A stretch of DNA of 64,000 bases from Alphaproteobacteria bacterium (GCA_017307285.1 JAFKFI010000048.1:41403-105402), one strand, 5' to 3'. Shown: positions 33,708 through 43,543, counted from the first letter of the stretch. Numbers and translations: made by a program. Notes: generated by a model not told the origin, from the sequence alone.

Positions 33708-35060
33708 ATGCCCGCAATCGATTCGACTGCCGGCGCATTCGCGACGAATGACCTCGAACTCGAGCGAAGCACCATCCGCAAGGTCGTGTTTCGCCTTGTG
33801 CCGATCTTCCTGCTCTGCAATTTCGCGAACTATCTGGATCGGACGAATGTCGGGTTCGCCGCGCTGACGATGAATCGGGACATGCAATTTGACGCGACGA
33901 CCTTCGGGATCGGCGCCGGCATCTTCTCGCTCGGTTATGTTCTCTTTCAGGTTCCGAGCAACGTCATCATGGAGCGCGTGGGGGCGCGCTTCTGGCTCGC
34001 GCTACTGATGATGGTGTGGGGCATCGTGTCGGCGCTCAACGCGGCGATCTGGAACCAGACCAGCTTCTATGTGGTGCGTATCCTGCTCGGGGCGGCGGAG
34101 GCCGGTTTCGCGCCGGCGATGATCGTCTATCTCACCTACTGGGTGCCGCATCGCCAGCGTTCGCGGATGCTGGCGCTGGCCGGTACCGCCTCGATCCTCT
34201 CGGCGCTGATCGGCTCGCCGCTCTCGGGCTGGCTGCTCGGCGCGATGGATGGCGTGCATGGTCTCGCCGGCTGGCGCTGGCTGTTTCTCATCGAGGCAAT
34301 CCCGGCCTTGGTCATGGGGCTCGTCGTGGCGTTGCTGCTCAACTCCAAGGTGGACCACGCGGGATGGCTGACCGAGCAGGAGCGGGGCTGGCTGTCGCGA
34401 ACCATCGAAGCCGAGCGGGTCGAGCGCGAGTCGGCGGGGCGCCACAGCCTCGGCCAAGCGCTGGCGCATCCGCGCGTGCTGATGCTGGCGCTGATCTATT
34501 TCTGCATGATCCTCAGCCTGGCCGGGATGGGAATGTGGATGCCGCTGATGATCAAGCAGTTCGGGCTGACCAACGCGCAAGTCGGCTGGGCGTTGATGGC
34601 GCCGAACGCCGTCGCGGTGGTCGGGCTGCAATTCTGGACGCGCCATTCCGATCGCACCGGCGAGCGAACCTGGCACATCATCGCGGCCTGCCTCTTGGTC
34701 GCGCTCGGCGTGTTGCTCAGCGCCAACACCGTCTCGGCGACTCTCGCGCTCACGGGCCTTGCCTTTGTCATTCTTGGCTCGTGGTCGGCAATTGCGATCT
34801 TCTGGACATTGCCAACCATGTTCCTCACCGGCGTGGCGGCGGCTGGCGCGGTCGCGCTCATCAACTCGGTGGGTAATGTCAGCGGCTTCTTCGGGCCGTA
34901 CCTGATCGGGCTGTTGCGCGACCATACTGGATCGTTCACCGTGAGCCTCGTAGCGCTCGCGGTATCGAGCGTGATCGCGGCGTTGCTGGTCGGGCTGACG
35001 GCCGGCAACTCGCCCTCCCGGGCGCCCGCACGCTACGCCGAGGAGGGGCCGGCCGGATAG
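33708..35060 (+). CDS. MFS transporter, anion:cation symporter (ACS) type
   Basis: A 450-residue inner-membrane transporter with 12 predicted helices. It has the ACS-family start RLVPIFLLCNFANYLDRTN and VGFAALTMNRDM, then GYVLFQVPSNVIMERVGARF, and LGAAEAGFAPAMIVYLTYWVP. This group moves organic anions such as tartrate, galactonate, glucarate, phthalate or hydroxyphenylacetate. The ATG at 33708 is preferred because GAAGGGGAAGAG precedes it directly. It is not linked to a catabolic gene, so the substrate is unknown. Confidence 0.9.
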   Translation: MPAIDSTAGAFATNDLELERSTIRKVVFRLVPIFLLCNFANYLDRTNVGFAALTMNRDMQFDATTFGIGAGIFSLGYVLFQVPSNVIMERVGARFWLALLMMVWGIVSALNAAIWNQTSFYVVRILLGAAEAGFAPAMIVYLTYWVPHRQRSRMLALAGTASILSALIGSPLSGWLLGAMDGVHGLAGWRWLFLIEAIPALVMGLVVALLLNSKVDHAGWLTEQERGWLSRTIEAERVERESAGRHSLGQALAHPRVLMLALIYFCMILSLAGMGMWMPLMIKQFGLTNAQVGWALMAPNAVAVVGLQFWTRHSDRTGERTWHIIAACLLVALGVLLSANTVSATLALTGLAFVILGSWSAIAIFWTLPTMFLTGVAAAGAVALINSVGNVSGFFGPYLIGLLRDHTGSFTVSLVALAVSSVIAALLVGLTAGNSPSRAPARYAEEGPAG

Positions 35061-35120
35061 GCGAGGCGCGATAGAACCGGCTGAACCGTGGGTGGCATGC
35101 GCTCGGAATGAGCGCGCGCC

Positions 35121-35303
35121 TCAGGCGGCTTCCGCGGCGAGACGCAAGCGGGCTTGCTCTGGTTCTTCCCAGCAGCGGAGGCGAATTCGGCGCCCCTGTT
35201 CTTCCAGGCAGACGATGCAGTGGATCTCGCCCTCGTCTGTCAAATGACCGACCTCGCGGTCACCGAAGCCGCATTCGGGGCATTGGAAGCGAAAGATCAG
35301 CAT
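35121..35303 (-). CDS. Small zinc-ribbon protein
   Basis: Sixty residues: MLIFRFQCPECGFGDREVGH, then IHCIVCLEEQGRRIRLRCWEEPEQ. The CPEC...CIVC pairs form a likely zinc ribbon. The start at 35303 gives the compact domain; an upstream in-frame ATG would add 26 unlike residues. The function is unknown; small ribbons of this type often act in regulation or protein interaction. It is 80 bp downstream of the chemoreceptor gene on the same strand. Confidence 0.6.
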   Translation of the reverse strand: MLIFRFQCPECGFGDREVGHLTDEGEIHCIVCLEEQGRRIRLRCWEEPEQARLRLAAEAA

Positions 35304-35383
35304 GGCGTGCCTTGTTCCTGCGGAGCCAGTCCGAATAGCGGGGCCTGGGCGAGTCGGGGAAGCGTCCCATGACGACGGCACTG

Positions 35384-36877
35384 TCAGGCTGCCAGCGCGC
35401 GAGACATATCGGCGGCCGTTGCGGTCCGGGCCTTGGCCCCGGTTGCGGCATGGGCGATCTCCTCGAGGTTCTGGCTCACATTGTCGACCGCCGCGGCCGC
35501 GGTTTGCATATTCGCCGACATGTCGCGAGTCACGACGCTTTGCTGCTCGACCGAGGCGGCAATGGCGTCGGCGATCGTGTCTAGCCGGGTGATCCCAGCC
35601 GTGATTGAGCGGATGGCCTGGACCGCTCCTTCGACCGCCGCCTGCATCTGATCCACCTGCGCCGCGATATCCTCGGTCGCGCGCGCGGTCTGTCCCGCCA
35701 ATCCCTTTACCTCGTTGGCTACCACTGCGAAGCCGCGACCTGCCTCGCCAGCCCGCGCCGCCTCGATCGTCGCGTTCAGGGCAAGCAAGTTGGTTTGTCC
35801 AGCGATATCGGTAATGAGTTGCACGACGTGATTGATCCGGTCCGCCGCGCTGACCAGCTCCGCGACCGTGTGGCTCGCCCGCTCGGCTTCCTCCCGCCCC
35901 GCCGAAGTGGCGCTCGCCGCATCGGCCACTTGGCGGCTGATCTCGGCGACCGATGCCGCCAGCTCTTCCGCCCCGGCGGCCACGGCTTGAACGCTCGCGG
36001 ATGTCTCGCGCGCGGCGAGCACGGAGTTATTGACTAGCCTGCTTGTTGCGCCCACAGCGGCGCTGATTGCGCCAAGTTCAATATCGACCTCGCGGCCGAG
36101 CAGCGCTCGTCGCTGCCGCTCCTCGATCCTCGCCGTGATGTCCGTGGCATATTTCACGATCTTCCAAGGCTTGCCGGCCGGATCGAGCACAGGATTATAG
36201 CTCGCCTGGATCCAGACCTCCCGGCCGCCCTTGCCGAGGCGGCGGAATGCAGAAACCTGGCACTTTCCCGCCGCGAGCGCGGCCCAGAACGCCGCGTAAT
36301 CAGGGCTAGCGGCCTCCGCGGGATCGACGAACATCCGGTGGTGACGGCCACGCACTTCGCCTATCGAGTAGCCCAACGCCGCGAGAAAATTCTCGTTCGC
36401 GGTGATTACCGTGCCGTCCAGCTCGAACTCGATTACCGCTTGCGACCGCCCGATCGCGGCGACCTGACCAGCATGATACGCGGCGAGGCGCTTGCGCTCG
36501 GTGATATCGGTCGCAAACTTGACGACCCGGATAGGGCGCCGGTTCCGTCCGATAACCGGACAGTAGCTGGCCTGAATCCAGACCTCCCTTCCGCCTTTGC
36601 CGAAGCGCCGAAATTCCGCGGTCTGGTGCGTTCCCAACGCTAAGGCAGCCCAGAAGGCGGCATAGTCGGGACCGGCGGCCTCCGCGGGATCGACGAACAT
36701 CCGGTGGTGCCGTCCCTGGATCTCGTCGAGCCGGTAGCCCAGTGCTTGGAGGAATTGCGGATTTGCGTCGACGATCGTGCCATCGAGCCGAAACTCGATG
36801 ACGCCGTGCGAGGCGTATACGGCGTTGAGCCGAGCCCGCGCGGCCGAACGAAACCACCGCGGCTTATTGTTGGACAT
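35384..36877 (-). CDS. Soluble methyl-accepting chemotaxis protein with two PAS domains
   Basis: A 497-residue chemoreceptor without membrane helices. Two tandem PAS/PAC units, 122 codons apart, each contain [38 protein letters not shown] and K-x-ATDIT. The C-terminal signalling domain has the conserved tip [20 protein letters not shown] and [20 protein letters not shown]. It probably senses an internal signal such as redox state or a bound flavin or haem. The start at 36877 follows a GGGAGAGG site. No che genes are adjacent. Confidence 0.93.
   Translation of the reverse strand: MSNNKPRWFRSAARARLNAVYASHGVIEFRLDGTIVDANPQFLQALGYRLDEIQGRHHRMFVDPAEAAGPDYAAFWAALALGTHQTAEFRRFGKGGREVWIQASYCPVIGRNRRPIRVVKFATDITERKRLAAYHAGQVAAIGRSQAVIEFELDGTVITANENFLAALGYSIGEVRGRHHRMFVDPAEAASPDYAAFWAALAAGKCQVSAFRRLGKGGREVWIQASYNPVLDPAGKPWKIVKYATDITARIEERQRRALLGREVDIELGAISAAVGATSRLVNNSVLAARETSASVQAVAAGAEELAASVAEISRQVADAASATSAGREEAERASHTVAELVSAADRINHVVQLITDIAGQTNLLALNATIEAARAGEAGRGFAVVANEVKGLAGQTARATEDIAAQVDQMQAAVEGAVQAIRSITAGITRLDTIADAIAASVEQQSVVTRDMSANMQTAAAAVDNVSQNLEEIAHAATGAKARTATAADMSRALAA
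36309..36709 (-). repeat. 366-bp-period duplication encoding the two PAS domains
   Basis: A 35-base block is identical at 36309-36343 and 36675-36709, an offset of 366 bases or 122 codons. It marks a tandem duplication of the PAS-coding unit. Confidence 0.75.
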
Positions 36878-37115
36878 GCAGCCTCTCCCAGAGGGCCACC
36901 CAGGACCAGGAGGCCCAAAGAGAGGCTGCAATCTAGGTCTTGGAAAATACTTAATTCTGAGCTTGCAACTTGCAAAATCGGTCCGAAGGTATTCGGCAAT
37001 CCTGCCCCGATCGGCATCGTGCATCCCCCGGGGGGCACTCGGCCGATGCAGCGGTGCCGATTAGCAAACAATTAACCCTTTGCCGACTAAGTCCCCGGGT
37101 CGGGGAGAAATAGGC

Positions 37116-38258
37116 ATGAGCGATTTCGACGACCCATCGCGGAACTCCTCTCGGCAGAGGCGGATCTCCGGAATGGCGGTAAGCCTCGCCGCGACGATCC
37201 TCGGGCTGGCGAGCGTGCCAGGTATCACCGTCGCCGCCGAGCTGCCGGCCTTCATGCAGCCGATCGCTGGCACTACCACAACGACGCCCACCGAGGCCGC
37301 GACGCAGAACGTACTGGCGCTGAACACCGCCATGTTTTCGCTCTATGGCGAGGCGGGACGCATTTTCCAGAAGAACATCCTCGCCCAGCACCCGGTGATC
37401 CTCGGTCTGTTTTCGGGTACCGGCGGGCGCTTCATCCTGTACCGACCGGGCATGGCGCCGCTGGAGGCGCCCTCCGTACCGATCGCCTATCAGCTGCTGA
37501 AATCGGTCGGTCATAGCACGATGGCATTGGCCGAAGTCGTTGGGCCGTATCTCGAAAATCCTGCAAACCAGGCGTGGCGCGGTGCGATGCTTGCCTATCG
37601 CAGCCGGATGCAGTCCGCGCTCGACACCCTGGATGCGACGGAGCTGCCGGCCGACTGGCGCGCCACGTCGCGGGGCATCCTCGCCGCCAATGTCGCCTTC
37701 ATGGGTGGCTGCCTCGAACGCGGCGCCATCTCGATGGCCGACCTGCAGGGCTTCGCCAACATGCAGGCGCTCGGCCTCACCAAGGTGATCGCATGGGCGG
37801 CGGAGACCCAGGTCGCGCATTGGATGAGCGTGATCGCGGGCTGGAAGGCGATGCTCGGGCCGGAGTGGGATAAGACCTACGCTGCCAGCAATACGATCTA
37901 TGTCGCGCGGCAGAACAACGTGCTGTTCAGCGTGCTGGCGCAGTTCTTCGGTCCCGAGGCGATGAACTCGCGATTGCTGTTAATCGAGACGGTCTCCTTC
38001 ACCACCACGCCGCAGGATATGCTGGAATCGCTCACCCGCATCATCGCAGACCGCTCGGTGGGTGCGCTGTTCTTCGGCAACTACTACCTGATGGACTACG
38101 AGCTGATGGGCGGCAACGCGCGCAACGCCATCCTCGCGGAGGACGCCAAGCGCGGCATGACTCCGTTCCTGCCGCCCGCCGTGCCGTTCGGCTCGCATCA
38201 ATGGCCGACCCTGATCACGCCAGGCGCCGGTCCGAGCTCGCTCGCGGATCTGCACTGA
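37116..38258 (+). CDS. Exported protein of unknown function, first gene of a molybdenum hydroxylase operon
   Basis: A 380-residue protein with an N-terminal RRISGMAVSLAATILGLASV signal (cleavage near TVAAE). The mature part is mainly helical, with no recognised domain; it includes LNTAMFSLYGEAGRIFQKNI, HSTMALAEVVGPYLENP and FFGNYYLMDYELMGGNARNA. A CGGGGAGAAA site precedes ATG 37116. Its stop is one base before the start of the FAD-subunit gene, so it is cotranscribed with the hydroxylase genes. A periplasmic role near that enzyme is possible, though the hydroxylase subunits carry no export signals. Confidence 0.7.
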   Translation: MSDFDDPSRNSSRQRRISGMAVSLAATILGLASVPGITVAAELPAFMQPIAGTTTTTPTEAATQNVLALNTAMFSLYGEAGRIFQKNILAQHPVILGLFSGTGGRFILYRPGMAPLEAPSVPIAYQLLKSVGHSTMALAEVVGPYLENPANQAWRGAMLAYRSRMQSALDTLDATELPADWRATSRGILAANVAFMGGCLERGAISMADLQGFANMQALGLTKVIAWAAETQVAHWMSVIAGWKAMLGPEWDKTYAASNTIYVARQNNVLFSVLAQFFGPEAMNSRLLLIETVSFTTTPQDMLESLTRIIADRSVGALFFGNYYLMDYELMGGNARNAILAEDAKRGMTPFLPPAVPFGSHQWPTLITPGAGPSSLADLH

Positions 38259-38259
38259 G

Positions 38260-39081
38260 ATGGATCTGCACACGATCAGGGAGTTGCGGCGTCCAATCTC
38301 GGCGGGGTCGATCGACGAGTGGCGCGGCGGCTACGCCTGGCTTGCCGGCGGCACCTGGCTGTTCTCCGAGCCGCAGCCGGCGCTCGACACGCTGATCGAC
38401 CTCGGCGGCCTCGGCTGGCCGGCGCTGGAGGTTTCCGCCGATGGGCTGACAATCGGCGCGACCTGCCGGGTGGTGGATCTGCATCGCTTCGCGGGGCCGG
38501 CGGAGTGGCACGCCCTGCCGCTGTTCCGCGCCTGCTGCGATGCATTCCTCGCGTCGTTCAAAATCTGGAACGCGGCGACGGTGGGCGGCAATCTCTGCAT
38601 GTCGCTGCCGGCCGGGCCGATGATTTCGCTTACCGCCGCGCTCGAAGGCTTCTGCACGCTGTGGCCGCGCCACGGTGCGCCGCGCGAGGTGCCGGTGGCC
38701 GATTTCGTTGCCGGCAATCATGCGAATGTCCTGGGCGCGGGCGAGCTGCTGCGGAGCATCCATCTGCCCGCCTCGGCCCTGCGCAAGCGCGCCGCCTTCC
38801 GCCATGCCTCGCTCACCAAGCTGGGCCGCTCGGCGGCGCTGCTGATCGGCACGCGGGATGCCGAGGGTGGGCTCCTGCTCACGATCACCGCCGCCACGGA
38901 CCGGCCGGTGCAGCTTCGCTTCAACGCGATGCCCGGCGTGGCGGAGATGCGCGGCGCAGTAGAGTGTATCGCCGAGGCGCGCTGGTTCGGGGACGAGCAC
39001 GGCTCGGCCGCCTACAAGCGCCATCTGGCCCTTCACTTCGCGGAAGAGATCCGCGCCGAACTGGAAGTGGCATCGCCATGA
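38260..39081 (+). CDS. Xanthine dehydrogenase family FAD-binding subunit (CoxM/CutM-like)
   Basis: A 273-residue FAD-binding subunit of a molybdenum hydroxylase. It has GGYAWLAGGTWLFSEPQPA (first FAD loop, AGGTxL), ATVGGNLCMSLPAGP (the GGN loop) and a C-terminal CO dehydrogenase flavoprotein-like domain. It passes electrons from the Fe-S clusters to an acceptor. Its stop overlaps the next gene's start as ATGA (39078-39081). The substrate of the complex is set by the Mo subunit and is unknown. Confidence 0.92.
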   Translation: MDLHTIRELRRPISAGSIDEWRGGYAWLAGGTWLFSEPQPALDTLIDLGGLGWPALEVSADGLTIGATCRVVDLHRFAGPAEWHALPLFRACCDAFLASFKIWNAATVGGNLCMSLPAGPMISLTAALEGFCTLWPRHGAPREVPVADFVAGNHANVLGAGELLRSIHLPASALRKRAAFRHASLTKLGRSAALLIGTRDAEGGLLLTITAATDRPVQLRFNAMPGVAEMRGAVECIAEARWFGDEHGSAAYKRHLALHFAEEIRAELEVASP

Positions 39082-41822
39082 ACCACGATCCGGCGATCAC
39101 CTCTTGCAGCATCGACGGTCGCGCGGTCTTCGCGGCACCCAAGCTCGGCCAATGCCTCCGCACTTTCCTGCGCGAGCAGGGCGCGCTCGGCATCAAGAAG
39201 GGCTGCGACGCCGGCGATTGCGGCGCCTGCACCGTGTGGCTCGATGGCGAGCCCGTGCATTCCTGTCTGGTCCCCGCATTCCGTGCGACTGGGGGCGAAG
39301 TGACGACCATTGAGGGGCTCGGCCAGCCCGGCGCCCTGCATGAGATGCAGCGGCGCTTTCTCGACGCGCAAGGTTTTCAATGCGGCTTCTGCACGGCGGG
39401 CATGATCATGACCGCCGCCGCCCTGGATGAGGCGCAGCGCGCCGATCTGCCGCATGCGCTGAAGGGCAATCTCTGCCGCTGCACCGGCTATCGTGCGGTG
39501 GCCGACGCGATCGGCGGTTCCGTCGAGGCGCAGGAGGACGTCGCCGGCCAGGCCTGCGGCGCGAGCCTGCGCAACCCATTCGGCGAGGCGATTGTCACCG
39601 GCCACGCGCGCTACACGATGGACCTGTCGGCCGACGAGCCCACGCTCGAGGGCCTGCTGCACCTCAAGGTGCTGCGCGCCGAGCACGCCCATGCCCGCAT
39701 CGCGCGGATCGACCGCACCCGCGCCGAAGCACTCCCCGGCGTCGTCGCGATCTTCACCTGGGAAGATGTGCCGCGCCGACTCTACAGCACGGCGACGCAC
39801 GAGGATCACCTGGTTGATCCCGATGATAGCTACATTCTCGATAACGTCGTGCGCTTTCGCGGCCAGCGCGTCGCGGCAGTGGTGGCCGAGAGCGAGGCGA
39901 TCGCCGAGGCCGCGTGTCGATTGCTCGTTGTGGAATACGAAATCCTGCCGGCCGTGTTCGACCCGGAAGCGGCGATGCGGCCGGACGCGCCGGTGCTGCA
40001 CGACAAGGGCCCGGCCACACTCGGTAGCAGAGGCAACATCTACGCCGAAATCCACGGCGAGGTCGGCTCGGTTGCGGACGGGTTCGCGGCGGCGGATGCG
40101 GTGCATGAGCGCACCTACTCCACCTCGCGCGTGCAGCACGTTCATCTCGAGACACACGGTTCGATCGCGTGGCGCGACGAGGCCGGGCGGGTGCATGTCC
40201 GCACCAGCTCGCAGGCGCCGTTCATCGTGCAGCAGAAATTGTGCCATCTGTTCGCCCTGCCGGCGCGCGCGGTGCATGTGTTCACCGAGCGCGTTGGCGG
40301 CGGCTTCGGCGGCAAGCAGGAGATGATCACCGAGGATCTCTGCGTCCTCGCGACCCTGGCGACCGGCCGCCCGGTGAAATGGGAATACACGCGCCAAGAA
40401 CAATTCACCGCAGCCACCACGCGGCACCAGATGACCACGCGGGTCAAGCTCGGCGCCACGCGAGACGGCACACTCACCGCTATCGAGGTCCGCGTGGTGT
40501 CCAACACCGGCGCCTATGGCGGCCATGCCGGGGAGACGCTCGCGGCCTCGCTCGGCGGCCCGCTCACCGCCTATCGCTGCGCCAACAAGAAGGCCGACGG
40601 CTACGCGGTCTACACCAACTTGGTGCCCGGCGGCGGCTTTCGCGGCTATGGCTCGTCGCAGACCACCTTTGCCATCGAATGCGCGATCGACGAACTGGCG
40701 ATCAAGCTCGGCGTGCACAAGTTCACGATCCGCCGCAAGAACATGATCCGGCCGGGCGATTGGATCGAATCGGTGTGGTCCGACCCGTCGGACGTCGATT
40801 TCGGCAGCTACGGTCTCGACCAGTGCATGGATAACGTGGAGTCCGCACTGGCCAGCGGGCGCGGTGCCGCCAAGCCGGCGGGCGAGGCATGGCTCGAAGG
40901 CACCGGCATTGCGCTCGCCATGCTGGAATGCGGCCCGCCCACCGAGCATCGCTCCGGCGCCGAGATGCGGCTTGTGTCAGACGGGCGTTACCACCTCGCG
41001 GTCGGCTCGACCGAGATGGGCAACGGCTCCGTCACCTCGCATCGCCAGATCGCTGCCGAGCTACTGGACTGCGCCGCCGGGCAGATCGACATTATCAACG
41101 CCGATACTGATCGCGCGCCCTACGACACCGGCACCTTCGCCAGCACCGGCACGGTGGTGGCGGGTCAGGCGGTGGCGCTGACGGCGGCGGCGCTGCGCGA
41201 GAATCTGCTCGGCTACGCCAGCCATCACACAGGTGCCGAACGCGCGGTGTGTCGGCTGGAATCGGATGCCGTGCTGTGCGGCGATCGCCGGGTTCGGCTC
41301 GCGGAGTTGTACGCGGCTGGCTCCGCCGAGGGCCACCGGTTCGAGGCCAAGCGCAAGGCCTATCTCTCGCCGCGCACCGTCGCCTTCAACGTGCACGGCG
41401 TGCGCCTCGCGGTGCATCGCGTTACCGCCGAGGTTCGCATCCTGCATTCGGTGCACGGCGCGGATATCGGCCGGCTGATCAATCCGATGCAGTGCCGTGG
41501 CCAGATCGATGGCGCGATCGGTATGGGCATCGGCTGGGCGCTGACCGAGAACATGATCCACGACGACGGCGGGGCCGTGGTCAATCCGAGCCTGCGCAAC
41601 TACCGCATCCCGGCCTTCGCCGACGTGCCGCCGAGCGAGGTGTATTTCGCCGACACGCATGACCGCATTGGCCCACTCGGTGCAAAGTCCCAAGGCGAGT
41701 GTGCGATCAATCCGGTGGCTCCGGCCATTGCCAACGCGATCGCGGATGCGACTGGGGTACGCTTCGCCCATCTGCCGCTGACCCCCGACCGTATCTTCGC
41801 CGATCTCGGCCCAGCGCGGTGA
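39078..41822 (+). CDS. Molybdenum hydroxylase, 2Fe-2S domain fused to molybdopterin-binding subunit
   Basis: A 914-residue fusion. Residues 1-~150 are the two-cluster Fe-S domain: GCDAGDCGACTVWLDGEPVH (plant ferredoxin-like) and CGFCTAGM...CRCTGYRAV. Residues ~165-914 are the Mo-binding subunit: RNPFGEAIVTGHARYTMDL, ERVGGGFGGKQE, VPGGGFRGYGSSQT, and GAKSQGECAINPVAPAIANA with the catalytic Glu. In most family members these are separate proteins. Members hydroxylate purines, nicotinate, aldehydes or CO. The substrate cannot be chosen here. Confidence 0.92.
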   Translation: MNHDPAITSCSIDGRAVFAAPKLGQCLRTFLREQGALGIKKGCDAGDCGACTVWLDGEPVHSCLVPAFRATGGEVTTIEGLGQPGALHEMQRRFLDAQGFQCGFCTAGMIMTAAALDEAQRADLPHALKGNLCRCTGYRAVADAIGGSVEAQEDVAGQACGASLRNPFGEAIVTGHARYTMDLSADEPTLEGLLHLKVLRAEHAHARIARIDRTRAEALPGVVAIFTWEDVPRRLYSTATHEDHLVDPDDSYILDNVVRFRGQRVAAVVAESEAIAEAACRLLVVEYEILPAVFDPEAAMRPDAPVLHDKGPATLGSRGNIYAEIHGEVGSVADGFAAADAVHERTYSTSRVQHVHLETHGSIAWRDEAGRVHVRTSSQAPFIVQQKLCHLFALPARAVHVFTERVGGGFGGKQEMITEDLCVLATLATGRPVKWEYTRQEQFTAATTRHQMTTRVKLGATRDGTLTAIEVRVVSNTGAYGGHAGETLAASLGGPLTAYRCANKKADGYAVYTNLVPGGGFRGYGSSQTTFAIECAIDELAIKLGVHKFTIRRKNMIRPGDWIESVWSDPSDVDFGSYGLDQCMDNVESALASGRGAAKPAGEAWLEGTGIALAMLECGPPTEHRSGAEMRLVSDGRYHLAVGSTEMGNGSVTSHRQIAAELLDCAAGQIDIINADTDRAPYDTGTFASTGTVVAGQAVALTAAALRENLLGYASHHTGAERAVCRLESDAVLCGDRRVRLAELYAAGSAEGHRFEAKRKAYLSPRTVAFNVHGVRLAVHRVTAEVRILHSVHGADIGRLINPMQCRGQIDGAIGMGIGWALTENMIHDDGGAVVNPSLRNYRIPAFADVPPSEVYFADTHDRIGPLGAKSQGECAINPVAPAIANAIADATGVRFAHLPLTPDRIFADLGPAR

Positions 41823-41857
41823 GCCCGCCGCGGCCCGTCGCCCGAACGGGTTCGGGC

Positions 41858-42781
41858 GTGACCATCGTCACCCAGACGCGGGTCCGGGCCAACGCGACAG
41901 ACGCCTTCGCACGCTTCCAGGCGACGATCAGCGCTGCCGTCGCCGAACAGCCGGGGTTCATCGAGCAATCGGTGCTGCCACCCAACCCGCCCGTCCAGGC
42001 GGATTGGGTCATCCTGCAGCGCTTCACCACCGCCGATCACGCCGCCGTCTGGCTGCGCTCGGAGCACCGGCTCGCGCTGCTCGCGGAGGCGCAGCCGCTG
42101 CTGGTCGGCGCGGACGACGTTCACCTGGTGCGCGACGACGCTGCCGGCGCGCTGCCGGCGCCGGTTTCGGCGGTCATCACGACGCGCATCAAGCCCGGCC
42201 GGGAGGCAGAATTCCGTCGCTGGGAGCACCGCATCGCCGCCGCCCAGGCACGGTTTCCGGGCTTTCAGGGCTACCGCTTCGAGCCGCCCATCCCAGGTGT
42301 GCAGGAGGACTGGCTGGCCATCCTGCGCTTCGCGACCGACGAGGCGCTGCAAGGCTGGATGAACTCGCCCGAGCGGCAGGATCTGCTGGCCGAGGCAGCA
42401 GATTTTACCGATCGGATGCAGGCCCGCGTCGTCCGGGCCGGCTTCGCGCAATGGTTCGCCCCCGAGCCGGGCCAGCGGATGCCGCCGGCCTGGAAGCAGA
42501 ACATGGTCGTCCTGCTGCTGCTCTACCCGGTGGTGTTCCTGTTCGGCCTCTGGGTGCAGACGCCGCTGCTGATGCGCGCGGCAGGGCTGCCGTTCTGGCT
42601 GGCGCTGTTCGTCGGCAACGTGGCCAGCGTCCTGCTGCTCAACTGGCTGGTACCCCGGACCAATCATCTGTTCGATTGGTGGCTCAACCCAGCCGTCCCG
42701 CGCCGCCACGTCGACGCTGCCGGTGCCGCATCGATGCTCGCCCTCTATGGCGCCTGCCTTCTGGCGTTCTCCTTGGTCTAG
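41858..42781 (+). CDS. Double antibiotic-biosynthesis-monooxygenase (ABM) domain protein with C-terminal membrane helices
   Basis: A 307-residue protein. Residues 1-~95 and ~100-195 are two ABM-type ferredoxin-like domains (VTIVTQTRVRANATDAFARF; AVITTRIKPGREAEFRRWE; GFQGYRFEPPIPGVQEDW). Two to three membrane helices follow (MVVLLLLYPVVFLFGLWV; LALFVGNVASVLLLNWLVP; LALYGACLLAFSLV). The start is uncertain: GTG 41858 begins at the domain edge, while GTG 41819 would overlap the upstream stop as GTGA. The role is unknown; ABM domains bind or oxidise small aromatics or haem. Confidence 0.82.
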   Translation: MTIVTQTRVRANATDAFARFQATISAAVAEQPGFIEQSVLPPNPPVQADWVILQRFTTADHAAVWLRSEHRLALLAEAQPLLVGADDVHLVRDDAAGALPAPVSAVITTRIKPGREAEFRRWEHRIAAAQARFPGFQGYRFEPPIPGVQEDWLAILRFATDEALQGWMNSPERQDLLAEAADFTDRMQARVVRAGFAQWFAPEPGQRMPPAWKQNMVVLLLLYPVVFLFGLWVQTPLLMRAAGLPFWLALFVGNVASVLLLNWLVPRTNHLFDWWLNPAVPRRHVDAAGAASMLALYGACLLAFSLV

Positions 42782-42787
42782 GCAGGT

Positions 42788-43543
42788 TTGGCGGTCCGCG
42801 CAGCTGGGTGCCAAACGGGGTTGGCTACTCCAGCCCCGGTGCCAGATCGGTGGGCGGCGATCGCGCTGCTGGCGCCCGCTGACGGCTTTGCGCGCGCCTT
42901 CTCGCCGGCTGCCGCGGCCGGCAGTCTCGTCCGGATGCTGACGAGTTCCGACCTGCTCGTCCATGTCGCGGTGAGCCTGCGGCGTGTTCTGGTGGGTCTA
43001 GGCTTCGCGCTCGCGATCGGCGTGCCGCTCGGGCTCGCGGTCGGCAGCCTGCGCGTGTTGGAGGCGGCGACCTCGCCGGCATTCCAGTTCCTGCGGATGA
43101 TCTCGCCGCTGTCGTGGATGCCGATTGCGGTGATGGTGTTCGGCATCGGCGACCAGCCGATCTACTTCCTGCTCGCCTTCGCCGCCGTCTGGCCGATCCT
43201 GCTCAACACCGCGGCCGGCGTGCGTCAGCTCGACGCCCGCTGGCTTCAGCTGGCGCGCAGCCTGTCTGCGACCCGTTGGGAGACGCTGACCCGCATCGTC
43301 ATCCCTGGCGTGCTCGGACACGTGCTGACCGGCGTGCGGGTGGCGATTGGCATTCTCTGGATCGTTCTCGTGCCCTGCGAGATGCTCGGCGTCTCGGCGG
43401 GGCTCGGCTACGTCATCCTCGATACGCGCGACCGCCTTGCGTACTCTGAGCTAATGGCGATGGTGCTGCTGATCGGCCTGCTCGGCTTCTTGCTCGACGC
43501 TGCCGCGCGGCTGCTCCATCGCCTGGTGACGCGCCAAGCCTGA
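42788..43543 (+). CDS. ABC transporter permease, nitrate/sulfonate/taurine (SsuC/TauC) type, possibly truncated
   Basis: A 251-residue membrane protein. It has the BPD_transp_1 core: HVAVSLRRVLVGLGFALAIG and PLGLAVGS, FGIGDQPIYFLLAFAAVWPI, and the EAA-like loop LARSLSATRWETLTRIVIPG. The start is a TTG at 42788, preceded by an in-frame TAG that ends the previous gene. The N-terminus lacks the first hydrophobic helix usual in SsuC/TauC permeases. No cognate ATPase or binding protein is next to it. Either an orphan permease or a decaying gene. Confidence 0.75.
   Translation: MAVRAAGCQTGLATPAPVPDRWAAIALLAPADGFARAFSPAAAAGSLVRMLTSSDLLVHVAVSLRRVLVGLGFALAIGVPLGLAVGSLRVLEAATSPAFQFLRMISPLSWMPIAVMVFGIGDQPIYFLLAFAAVWPILLNTAAGVRQLDARWLQLARSLSATRWETLTRIVIPGVLGHVLTGVRVAIGILWIVLVPCEMLGVSAGLGYVILDTRDRLAYSELMAMVLLIGLLGFLLDAAARLLHRLVTRQA

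Noticed and set aside
41819..41857. GTG at 41819 as the ABM protein start
   Set aside because: It overlaps the upstream stop attractively, but the added residues (SPPRPVARTGSG) are unlike an ABM domain start. Kept only as an alternative.
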